A stretch of 6,515 nucleotides of DNA from an uncultured Selenomonadaceae bacterium (lineage in GTDB: Bacteria > Bacillota > Negativicutes > Selenomonadales > Selenomonadaceae), in the NCBI GenBank assembly GCA_905235425.1, contig CAJOKY010000133.1:1-6515 (forward strand). Reading direction: 5' to 3'. Of the stretch, positions 1 through 5,473 are shown in pieces. The notes below the pieces were generated by a model. That model was not told where the DNA came from, made no database searches, and saw only the letters and a program-made list of their open reading frames with translations. Within the stretch, counting starts at the first letter, position 1; the number at the start of each line of letters is the position of its first letter. A program made the position numbers and the translations under genes.

Positions 1-616
1 ATTTCCCACTTTCAAGGCGCTGAAACCGTCGCGTCAATGGTAGTATTTGAAAATGGCGAGCCCAGCAAAAAAAAATTACCGCCGATACAAAATTCGTTCG
101 ACGGAAGGCAAGCCCGATGATTTTATGTCAATGCGCGAAGTCACCGGCAGACGCTACGGCAAATTGACGGCGGAAGACTTACCGGACTTGATTGTAATTG
201 ACGGCGGCATTGGGCAACTTAATTCAGCGCTTGAAATTATACGCAGTTTTGGTCACGACGTACCTGTTGTCGGTTTGGCGAAAGAATTTGAATTAATTTT
301 TGTCGAGGGCGAAAGTGAACCTATTGAATTGCCGCGTGAAAGTCAAGCGCTGTACCTTATGCAGAGAATACGTGACGAGGCGCATCGATTTGCCATAACG
401 TATCACCGAAAATTACGAAGTGCGCGTAATTTGAAATCGGAGCTTGATAACGTCGCGGGTATCGGCAAAAAGCGGCGTGAGGAGCTTTTTAAAAAATTCG
501 GCACGATTGATAAAATTAAAGCCGCGTCGCTTGACGAGCTTTTAACTGTACCCGGTATGAATCGCACTGCCGCTGAATCGCTGATAAATTTTTTCAAGGT
601 TAAGGAAAAATCGTGA
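1..616 (+). CDS. uvrC: UvrC, C-terminal part of excinuclease ABC subunit C (5'-truncated, apparently frameshifted)
   Basis: UvrC makes the dual incisions in UvrABC nucleotide excision repair in the cytoplasm. Frame 1 from the window edge reads ISHFQGAETVASMVVFENGE, the typical start of the UvrC C-terminal nuclease half. At an A9 run (67-75) homology jumps to frame 2, which continues NYRRYKI to the stop at 614-616. Frame 1 itself stops at TGA 118-120. The downstream part holds the RNase H-like nuclease core: SMREVTGRRY, LIVIDGGIGQ (catalytic-type Asp at 200-202) and ITYHRKLR (His at 404-406). A helix-hairpin-helix DNA-binding tail follows, with VAGIGKKRREEL and TVPGMNRTAAE. A TTG at 47 could open frame 2 but has no SD and lies inside conserved coding sequence, so I do not take it as a true start. 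As written, normal translation would lose the nuclease core and HhH domain. A base-calling or assembly error, slippage at A9, or a real mutation could each explain this. Confidence 0.9.
67..75 (+). other. A9 homopolymer at the uvrC frame break
   Basis: Nine consecutive A residues sit exactly where UvrC similarity passes from frame 1 to frame 2. With eight A the reading would be S-K-K-N-Y-R-R in one frame, as expected for UvrC. A9 tracts are known sites of RNA polymerase slippage and also common sites of indel sequencing error. The sequence alone cannot tell these apart. Confidence 0.85.
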
Positions 617-621
617 AGGAG
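616..621 (+). promoter_or_regulatory. Shine-Dalgarno that sets the start of the membrane-protein gene
   Basis: AAGGAG overlaps the last base of the uvrC stop and lies 8 nt upstream of TTG 630. The in-frame GTG at 621 is part of this SD and therefore cannot be served by it. The position argues for TTG 630 as the start and for coupling to uvrC translation. Confidence 0.7.
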
Positions 622-629
622 TGTGTAGT

Positions 630-2495
630 TTGTCTAAAAATTTTTTTGCCAATCCTTTCATTATTGGCGCGATATTTTTTATTCTTTGCGTAGTATTTGA
701 AATTCACGGTTCATCTATTAATATTTACGCTGATATTCTCAACCATCCTGAACTTAACGGAGAAATTTTTGGTCATTGGCGTTTCATTCGTTCCGACGAA
801 TACAATGTCTTTACGCCATTTGCATTTTCGCAATACTTCACGAATTTTTCAATGATAAGCGATATTGTCCGCGCAGTGCCTACGAATATGTTTATTGTTT
901 ACGGGCAAGCAGTATGGCATCCGGCGCTTATTTATCGTCCCGCGCAGATTGGCTATCTTTTTCTGGATCAAGGCTCGGCACTCGCATTTTTTTGGATGGG
1001 GCGATTAATCGCGCTATTCATTGTATCTTTTAAATTCGCGGAAAAAGTTTTGCGCGTCGATAAAAAATTGAGTTTAATTTACGCGGTAATGGTGACATTT
1101 TCGCCGCTCGCTCAATGGTGGTGGTCAGTAAACAGTATCGCAGAAATTTTGGCGGCAGGGCAAGGTGTCGCCCTGTGTTGGAAAATTTACCTTGAAAACG
1201 AAAATAAATTTTCAAGATTTTTATATGCAATTTTATTTTTATGGTGCGCGGGAATTTTTATCTTCGGCATTTATCCCGCGTGGCAAGTCTCCTTCGGCTA
1301 CGTATTTTTATTTTTGCTAATCGCGGTGTCGTTGGAAAATTCAAAGTCGATAAAAATTTTATGGCGTGATAAAATATTTTGGCTGTTGGGATTTTTAATA
1401 ATGCTTGCCCCGATAGCTCACGCGCTGTACGTTTCGCAAGACATGATAGCGACTGCAATGGCAACGGAATATCCCGGACAACGTTTAAATTTGGGCGGAA
1501 AATACTCGCCGTTAGTGTGGTTGATTTACCCAGCTACCATTTTTTCACCTTTCACCGACGAATTGAATGCTTGTGGAAGGGCAACTTTTTTCAGTATGGC
1601 ACCTTTGGGATTGATAATTTTTTTTTACGTGAATTTCAAATTAAAACGAATAGATTTTTTAATGTGTACACTTACAGTAATAATAATTTTACTTTCTCTT
1701 TGGACTTGGTTTCAAATGCCTGAAATATTGGCGAAGTTCACGTTAATGGGTCAAACTATACCGGAACGCGTAAGACCGGCGATAGATTTTGCACAAATGA
1801 TTTTAATGTTTCGTGGCTTAACTTTGATAGATATTCGCAATAAGGTATTTTTAAAATTATTTGTAGCGGCGATAATTTCTTTGATAACAATTTTAGTAAT
1901 TTCATTAATTGTTCCGGCATGGATTAATTTTGATGAAGCCGTAGGTATATTTGCTTTCACGTCGGTAAGCGTATTTTTACTTTTAACACCCTTAACAAAA
2001 ATTCGGACGGTAATTTTAATCGTAATGATGCTGACGATAGGCGCGACGGTAAATCCTGTTGCAAAAGGCGTAGATACTATTTTGGAAATGCCTGTAGGTA
2101 AAAAAATTGCTGAAATTGCGTGTCAAGAAAATTCTAAATGGCTTTCCGTTGACGCGCCGATAAGTTTTGCGATAATGTACGGCGCACCCTCAATCAATTG
2201 CTGTAACATTTACCCTGCCTTTGAAAATTGGAGCAAATTAGATCCCGACGGCGAAAATTTTAAAATCTATAATCGTTATGCACATATTTTTGCAAAACTC
2301 ACTGACGCGCCCACAACTTTTTCTCTTGTCAACGTAGACGTTTTTGAAATTAGTTTAAATCCAAATGATTTACTAAAACTCAACGTCACGCATATTTTTT
2401 CGCAAAACGCCGATTTGGAAAAATTTTCTTTGCCATCCGTAAGCATCAGAAAAATTTATGAGGATAACGGAAATTTCATTTACAAAGTCAATTAA
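630..2495 (+). CDS. Multi-pass membrane protein, DUF7657-like / GT-C-glycosyltransferase-like
   Basis: About 621 residues from TTG 630, chosen for its SD spacing; an in-frame GTG at 621 would add three residues. One N-terminal membrane helix (about residues 8-25) precedes a loop with RSDEYNVFTPFAFSQ (from about residue 54). Many hydrophobic segments follow (about 115-140, 148-165, 200-235, 250-268, 297-310, 323-336, 345-360, 408-430, 440-475). After NPVAKG (about 475) comes a soluble tail of about 140 residues containing YPAFENW, LDPDG and YNRYAHI. This architecture and these motifs recall, from memory, the large uncharacterised DUF7657-type proteins of Clostridia and relatives, which look like GT-C membrane glycosyltransferases or YfhO-like proteins. 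A role in transferring lipid-linked sugars to a cell-surface polymer is inference; I see no proven catalytic motif. It lies 13 nt after uvrC and is probably cotranscribed with it, although the functions appear unrelated. Confidence 0.75.
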   Translation: MSKNFFANPFIIGAIFFILCVVFEIHGSSINIYADILNHPELNGEIFGHWRFIRSDEYNVFTPFAFSQYFTNFSMISDIVRAVPTNMFIVYGQAVWHPALIYRPAQIGYLFLDQGSALAFFWMGRLIALFIVSFKFAEKVLRVDKKLSLIYAVMVTFSPLAQWWWSVNSIAEILAAGQGVALCWKIYLENENKFSRFLYAILFLWCAGIFIFGIYPAWQVSFGYVFLFLLIAVSLENSKSIKILWRDKIFWLLGFLIMLAPIAHALYVSQDMIATAMATEYPGQRLNLGGKYSPLVWLIYPATIFSPFTDELNACGRATFFSMAPLGLIIFFYVNFKLKRIDFLMCTLTVIIILLSLWTWFQMPEILAKFTLMGQTIPERVRPAIDFAQMILMFRGLTLIDIRNKVFLKLFVAAIISLITILVISLIVPAWINFDEAVGIFAFTSVSVFLLLTPLTKIRTVILIVMMLTIGATVNPVAKGVDTILEMPVGKKIAEIACQENSKWLSVDAPISFAIMYGAPSINCCNIYPAFENWSKLDPDGENFKIYNRYAHIFAKLTDAPTTFSLVNVDVFEISLNPNDLLKLNVTHIFSQNADLEKFSLPSVSIRKIYEDNGNFIYKVN

Positions 2496-2612
2496 CGTAC
2501 CATGACATTTACCGGTTTATTCGGTACGGCGATAAAATTGTACATCTCCTTCAGTTCGGCGGCAGGGACAAATTAGCGTGAAAGCTACACTGTAAGCGAT
2601 TAGAGTTTTGAC
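2492..2612 (-). pseudogene. Decayed remnant of a PEP mutase / isocitrate lyase superfamily gene
   Basis: On the minus strand, 2572 down to 2492 reads FVPAA...LKEMYNFIAV...KPVNVMVR and then stop. Just upstream in another frame (about 2597 down to 2571) is AYSVAFTLI. Joining the two frames across a 2-base deletion at about 2570-2573 gives AY-x-x-A-x-x-LI-FVPAA...KPVNVMV. This resembles the 'AYaeAGADlIFVPg ... PVNVlv' stretch of PEP mutase/isocitrate lyase family proteins. Only about 40 residues survive, with no start, no catalytic N-terminal motifs and a frame break, so I call it a fossil, not a gene. Its antisense direction and overlap with the upstream stop codon suggest deletion or rearrangement. 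The similarity is recalled, not searched, and chance is not excluded. Confidence 0.4.
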
Positions 2613-2635
2613 GAAAGAAAAATATCTGTTAAAAT
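2608..2635 (+). promoter_or_regulatory. Sigma-A-type promoter upstream of the YdjM-like gene
   Basis: TTGACG (2608-2613) and TAAAAT (2630-2635) are separated by 16 nt in an A-rich context. Transcription would begin near 2642, leaving a leader of about 50 nt that contains a GAGGAGAAGG purine tract and the heptamer repeats. It is the best promoter match in this gap. Its -35 lies at the edge of the antisense gene remnant. Confidence 0.55.
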
Positions 2636-2652
2636 GATAAAAAAAGAAAATT

Positions 2653-2662
2653 GAGGAGAAGG
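2653..2662 (+). promoter_or_regulatory. Strong SD-like tract displaced from the next start codon
   Basis: GAGGAGAAGG would be an excellent SD, but the only usable start of the following gene (ATG 2694) is 31 nt downstream. Directly after the tract comes TTG TAA (2664-2669), a start-stop pair. The intervening DNA contains the CTAANNN heptamers. Either the repeats have pushed the SD away from the start, or this tract serves a minimal start-stop element. Confidence 0.4.
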
Positions 2663-2674
2663 CTTGTAAAAATC

Positions 2675-2695
2675 CTAACGGCTAAAATCTAAAAT
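2675..2695 (+). repeat. CTAANNN heptamer array, three units, running into a start codon
   Basis: CTAACGG, CTAAAAT and CTAAAAT follow one another with an exact 7-nt period. The last unit includes the first two bases of the ATG at 2694. The same core and period recur in six units at 3337-3378 before gltX, which makes chance less likely. Confidence 0.6.
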
Positions 2696-3170
2696 GAAGT
2701 GGATAAATCATCAAATTGTAACGGGCTTTATAGTATACGCGGCAACAGACGACGCGCTTTTTGTGGCGTCAAGCATTGTCGGCGCGGTACTGCCTGACAG
2801 AGTGGAAGGCTCGCCGCCGAAAGAAAGCCGCGCGTATTGGAAATGGCGAAAAAATCATCGTACGTGGTCGCATTACCCGCCGCTATACATTGCTTTAATT
2901 TTATTGGCGCAGTTTGCAATAAATTACTTTCAAAATCCGCACTTGGAATTAATTTTAAATCTTGTCACCTACGCACTTTTCGGCGCTTTACTTCACATAA
3001 TCGAAGACGGCATCTGCGGCAAAGTTCCGGTATTCTCGCCGCGCAGAAAACACGGGATAAAACTTTTTAAAGTCGGCTCATGGCAGGAATATTTTTTTGC
3101 GACGCTGATAATCGGCGGGTGTCTGCTTTTCAGATTTAAAGATTTATTTTTGGCGGAATTTAATTTGTAG
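2694..3170 (+). CDS. YdjM/DUF457-like membrane-bound metal-dependent hydrolase (putative)
   Basis: This 158-residue integral membrane protein carries the scattered His/Asp pattern of the YdjM (DUF457) family of putative metal-dependent hydrolases. The elements are H6 in NHQIVT, LPDR with D35, the HRTWSH motif (55-60), and HIIED (101-105), followed by a short GKVPVFSP segment. Hydrophobic stretches are at about 7-33, 62-80, 86-103 and 132-147. The family belongs with the phospholipase C/P1-nuclease-like membrane hydrolases. The true substrate is unknown, although lipid or membrane-related roles are usually supposed. ATG 2694 is the only start: an in-frame stop lies at 2676-2678 and no start codon lies between. 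No SD sits at normal distance, so expression may be weak or the start unusual. It appears to have its own promoter (2608-2635) and is flanked on both sides by CTAANNN repeats. Confidence 0.75.
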   Translation: MKWINHQIVTGFIVYAATDDALFVASSIVGAVLPDRVEGSPPKESRAYWKWRKNHRTWSHYPPLYIALILLAQFAINYFQNPHLELILNLVTYALFGALLHIIEDGICGKVPVFSPRRKHGIKLFKVGSWQEYFFATLIIGGCLLFRFKDLFLAEFNL

Positions 3171-3219
3171 CTTGCGGCATTTAGTGATATTATTAATTAG
3201 CTATTAGCCGGTATTTTAC

Positions 3220-3339
3220 TAGGTCGTGTTGAATAAAGTAAATTAAAATCAGAAGCGCGGCATTTCCGGCGTCCTTGCGCCAAAAGAAAGTTGATTAAAA
3301 AATTATTTACTCTAATTTTGAATTAATCAACACGCCCTA
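3220..3339. mobile_element. MITE-like non-autonomous element with TA-bounded terminal inverted repeats
   Basis: The left end TAGGTCGTGTTGA (3220-3232) and the inverted right end (TCAACACGCCCTA, 3327-3339) match at 12 of 13 positions, giving a 120 bp unit bounded by TA. The interior has a GC-richer patch (about 3254-3281, with a GGCG/CGCC mini-hairpin at 3268-3281) and an AT-rich hairpin near the right end. There is no transposase. A TA boundary suits TA-targeting families such as IS630/Tc1-mariner or the IS427 branch of IS5, but assigning one is inference. It could instead be a short intergenic repeat or a relic of a longer insertion sequence. Confidence 0.5.
3290..3331 (+). other. Long AT-rich hairpin inside the element
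   Basis: GTTGATTAA (3290-3298) pairs with TTAATCAAC (3323-3331). AAAATTA (3299-3305) pairs with TAATTTT (3313-3319). The result is 16 base pairs, a 7-nt loop and a 3-nt bulge (3320-3322). No U-run follows, so it is not a standard terminator. It probably contributes to the folding or mobility of the element, or to the gltX leader if transcription reads through. Confidence 0.55.
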
Positions 3340-3378
3340 ACAGCTAACAGCTAATAGCTAAAAGCTAACAGCTAACAT
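3337..3378 (+). repeat. CTAANNN heptamer tandem array, six units, upstream of gltX
   Basis: Six contiguous 7-nt units: CTAACAG, CTAACAG, CTAATAG, CTAAAAG, CTAACAG, CTAACAT. The array starts inside the right terminus of the MITE-like element and ends two bases before the AAAGGA ribosome-binding site of gltX. The units lack the length and spacers of a CRISPR array. TAG and TAA triplets in all frames mean it cannot be coding. Confidence 0.8.
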
Positions 3379-3396
3379 CGAAAGGATTGTTGCTAT

Positions 3397-4860
3397 TTGA
3401 ACAAAGTTCGTACACGTTTTGCGCCGAGCCCCACCGGCTACATGCACATTGGAAATTTGCGCACCGCTCTTTATGCATACTTGTTTGCAAAATCTCAAAA
3501 CGGCGATTTTATTTTACGCATTGAAGACACAGACCGCGCGCGCTACGTTGCCGACGCTGTGGAATTTATAGAAAAAACTTTGGCGGCGGCAAAAATTATT
3601 CCCGACGAGGGACCGCATCAAGGCGGCAACTTCGGTCCTTACGTTCAAAGTGAGCGAATGGAAATTTATAAAAAGTACGCTGAACAGCTTATCGAACTTG
3701 GTTACGCCTACCGTTGCTTTTGCGATGATGCAAATGATGACGATAAAGACGATAAGAAATTCGGCGGCTACAATCGGCATTGCAGAGACCTTGACCGTGA
3801 AGAAATTGAAGCCAATTTGGTAACACGCAGACCCTATGTCATTCGTCAAAAAATGCCGCTTACCGGCGAAACAACTTTCTATGACGTGTTGCACGGTAAC
3901 ATTACCATTGCCAATTCGGAATTGGAAGATCAAGTGCTTTTAAAGCGCGACGGTATGCCGACGTACAATTTCGCAAATGTTATCGACGATCATTTAATGG
4001 GAGTTACGCATATAATTCGCGGCACGGAATTTATCACGTCGACACCTAAACACGTGTTGCTTTACGAATATTTCGGCTGGGAAATTCCAACTTTCATACA
4101 CCTTGCGCCGGTTATGGGCAAAAGTGAGGACGGCACTGTTTCAAAACTTAGCAAGCGTCACGGTGCTACAAGTTTTAATGATTTAATCGAAACAGGATAT
4201 TTGCCGGAAGTTATCACAAACTACGTGGCACTTTTGGGCTGGAGTCCGAAATCCAATCAAGAAATTTTTTCTATGGACGAGCTGATAGAAAAATTTAGTC
4301 TTGACGGCTTAAGCAAGTCTCCTGCGGTTTTTGACTACAACAAGCTGGATTGGATGAGCGGCGAATATTTTAAGGCTATGTCTGATGAAGATTTTGCTAA
4401 ATATGCCGATAAATTTTTTGGTGAACTTGATGAAAATCTTGCGTCAAAAAAAGTTTATCTCGGCAGTTTGTTAAAGCCGCGTATTTCAAAACTTAGTGAA
4501 ATTTCCGCGCAGATTAAATTTTTACAGACAATGCCGCCGCTTGACGCCGAACTTTTCACCAACAAGCGTAATAAAGTTACGCCGGAAATTTCCGCGCAGA
4601 TTTTAAATTCCGCCGTAAAAGTTTTGGCTGACGTTACGGATTGGACGGTTGACGCGTTACACGAAAAAGTTATCGCCTTCGTAGAGGAAACGGGCTTAAA
4701 AACCGGCACGGTAATGTGGGCGCTTAGAATTGCGTTATCGGGTCAAAAGGTTACGCCGGGCGGCGTGATAGAAATTTTGTACCTGCTCGGTAAAGAAATT
4801 TCAATTGACAGATTAAATGCGGCGTTGAAATTTTTGGACGATATCTCGAAAAATAATTAA
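3397..4860 (+). CDS. gltX: Glutamyl-tRNA synthetase
   Basis: This 487-residue class Ib synthetase attaches glutamate to tRNA-Glu in the cytoplasm using ATP. In many Firmicutes the same enzyme also mischarges tRNA-Gln for correction by GatCAB. It opens with RFAPSPTGYMHIGN (HIGH-type signature at 17-20), then FILRIEDTD. A zinc-type site is suggested by C107-F-C109 and Y125...C129. RGTEFITSTPK is at 208-218 and the KMSKS-type loop KLSKR at 250-254, followed by a helical anticodon-binding domain. Length is normal. An acidic, lysine-bearing stretch of about 12 residues (110-121) sits in the zinc region. The RGTE and STPK wording resembles clostridial-type GltX. The TTG start is preceded by AAAGGA (3381-3386) with a 10-nt spacer. 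No promoter is obvious immediately upstream, where the heptamer array lies. Confidence 0.95.
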   Translation: MNKVRTRFAPSPTGYMHIGNLRTALYAYLFAKSQNGDFILRIEDTDRARYVADAVEFIEKTLAAAKIIPDEGPHQGGNFGPYVQSERMEIYKKYAEQLIELGYAYRCFCDDANDDDKDDKKFGGYNRHCRDLDREEIEANLVTRRPYVIRQKMPLTGETTFYDVLHGNITIANSELEDQVLLKRDGMPTYNFANVIDDHLMGVTHIIRGTEFITSTPKHVLLYEYFGWEIPTFIHLAPVMGKSEDGTVSKLSKRHGATSFNDLIETGYLPEVITNYVALLGWSPKSNQEIFSMDELIEKFSLDGLSKSPAVFDYNKLDWMSGEYFKAMSDEDFAKYADKFFGELDENLASKKVYLGSLLKPRISKLSEISAQIKFLQTMPPLDAELFTNKRNKVTPEISAQILNSAVKVLADVTDWTVDALHEKVIAFVEETGLKTGTVMWALRIALSGQKVTPGGVIEILYLLGKEISIDRLNAALKFLDDISKNN

Positions 4861-4887
4861 TTTTAATGAAAAAAGTTTTTGATGATA

Positions 4888-4896
4888 TGCTATAAT
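4888..4896 (+). promoter_or_regulatory. Extended -10 promoter upstream of the first YvyF-like gene
   Basis: TGC-TATAAT is a perfect extended -10 element in the 79-bp gap after gltX. There is no convincing -35 at 17 nt, which is usual for TGn-type promoters. Transcription would begin near 4903 and could cover the two YvyF-like genes and possibly the phosphatase and rex. Confidence 0.6.
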
Positions 4897-4935
4897 TATT
4901 TTGCCGTAAAATTCTATGCGGTTTTAAAAATTTGG

Positions 4936-4943
4936 GGAGGTGA
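4936..4943 (+). promoter_or_regulatory. Near-consensus Shine-Dalgarno that sets the start at 4949
   Basis: GGAGGTGA, within the longer GGGGAGGTGA, is close to fully complementary to the 16S 3' end. The GGAGG core lies 8 nt before ATG 4949. An in-frame GTG at 4940 lies within this SD and is not a plausible start. Confidence 0.8.
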
Positions 4944-4948
4944 AATTT

Positions 4949-5443
4949 ATGGCGACAATTCCTAAAATGAAAATGAGAAATTGTATTCAATGCGGAAGAG
5001 TTTTTTTATCGCAGGAGCGCGAGGAACTTTGCTCCGGTTGTAAAGCAAAATTTTATGAACTTGAAGAAATTGTAAAAGATTACGTCAAGGAACATCGCGG
5101 CGTTTCAATGAATGACGTTTCGGAAGCGACGGGCATTTCAAAAAAATTAATTCAGCGCATGGCACGTGAAGGTGTCTTTGCCGATATGCCTATGGGCGAA
5201 AATTTTACCTACCCTTGTGCAAGTTGCGGCACTCCCATAAAAACCGGCACTTACTGTACAAGTTGTCTTACGCGCTTAAGGCAAGAAACAAAAAAAGTTG
5301 CTGAAGCAATGCAAATAAGATTCAAAGAAGATATGCCGACGGTAAAGCGATTGGACGCAATGGCGCAACGTGAATTTGATAAGGAACAGCGCGATAAGCG
5401 TATGTTTCGCGTTGGCATGAAAAATATCACTCGTTCAAAGTAA
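4949..5443 (+). CDS. YvyF-like zinc-ribbon/HTH protein, copy 1
   Basis: This 164-residue cytoplasmic protein has two Cys4 sites around a helix-turn-helix. The first is C12-x2-C15...C28-x2-C31. A helical linker leads to VSMNDVSEATGISKKLIQRM (about 52-71), an HTH-like segment ending in AREGVF. The second knuckle is C90-x2-C93...C103-x2-C106, and the tail is charged. The layout matches proteins related to Bacillus YvyF (flagellar-locus protein family TIGR03826, named from memory), whose biochemical role is unsettled. DNA, RNA or protein binding is inferred from the HTH and zinc knuckles. It has its own extended -10 promoter and a very strong SD, suggesting good expression. A paralogue follows 30 bp downstream. 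No flagellar genes are in the window, so a flagellar role cannot be assumed. Confidence 0.7.
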   Translation: MATIPKMKMRNCIQCGRVFLSQEREELCSGCKAKFYELEEIVKDYVKEHRGVSMNDVSEATGISKKLIQRMAREGVFADMPMGENFTYPCASCGTPIKTGTYCTSCLTRLRQETKKVAEAMQIRFKEDMPTVKRLDAMAQREFDKEQRDKRMFRVGMKNITRSK

Positions 5444-5473
5444 CTCAATGAAACAGGAGGTTATCAGCAAGTT

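Larger units (their letters stand above)
3197..3361. repeat. Outer 12-bp perfect inverted repeat around the MITE-like element
   Basis: TTAGCTATTAGC (3197-3208) is the exact reverse complement of GCTAATAGCTAA (3350-3361). The left copy consists of heptamer units in opposite orientation to those on the right. The 120 bp element is therefore nested between inverted copies of the heptamer repeat. Confidence 0.6.

Noticed and set aside
67..75. Programmed -1 ribosomal frameshift at the A9 tract
   Set aside because: The frame change needed is +1 (or loss of one A), not -1, so the classic A-AAA-AAG type of signal does not explain it.
47..616. Independent short gene starting at TTG 47
   Set aside because: Conserved UvrC sequence runs straight through this point in the other frame and no SD precedes it; it is the downstream half of frameshifted uvrC.
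1379..1723. 114-codon + strand frame within the membrane-protein gene
   Set aside because: It overlaps a convincing hydrophobic coding frame with family motifs; its own translation shows no domain pattern.
2496..2528. Rho-independent terminator after the membrane-protein gene (CGTACC/GGTACG pair)
   Set aside because: The stem is only 6 bp with a 21-nt loop and no T-run follows; the sequence is better explained as part of the antisense gene remnant.
3193..3294. 33-codon minus-strand frame across the MITE-like element (contains FFWRKDAGNAALLI)
   Set aside because: It looks slightly like the end of a protein, perhaps a transposase tail, but it is too short, has no start signal, and I cannot match it to a family.
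3337..3378. CRISPR array
   Set aside because: Units are 7 nt, contiguous and without spacers; no cas genes are nearby.
3514..3933. 139-codon open frame antisense to gltX
   Set aside because: It lies wholly inside the well-supported gltX gene, has no SD or recognisable motif, and is the kind of shadow frame that codon bias produces.
4902..4925. gltX terminator (CCG...CGG then TTTT)
   Set aside because: Only three strong base pairs, and it lies downstream of the TATAAT promoter element; too weak to call.
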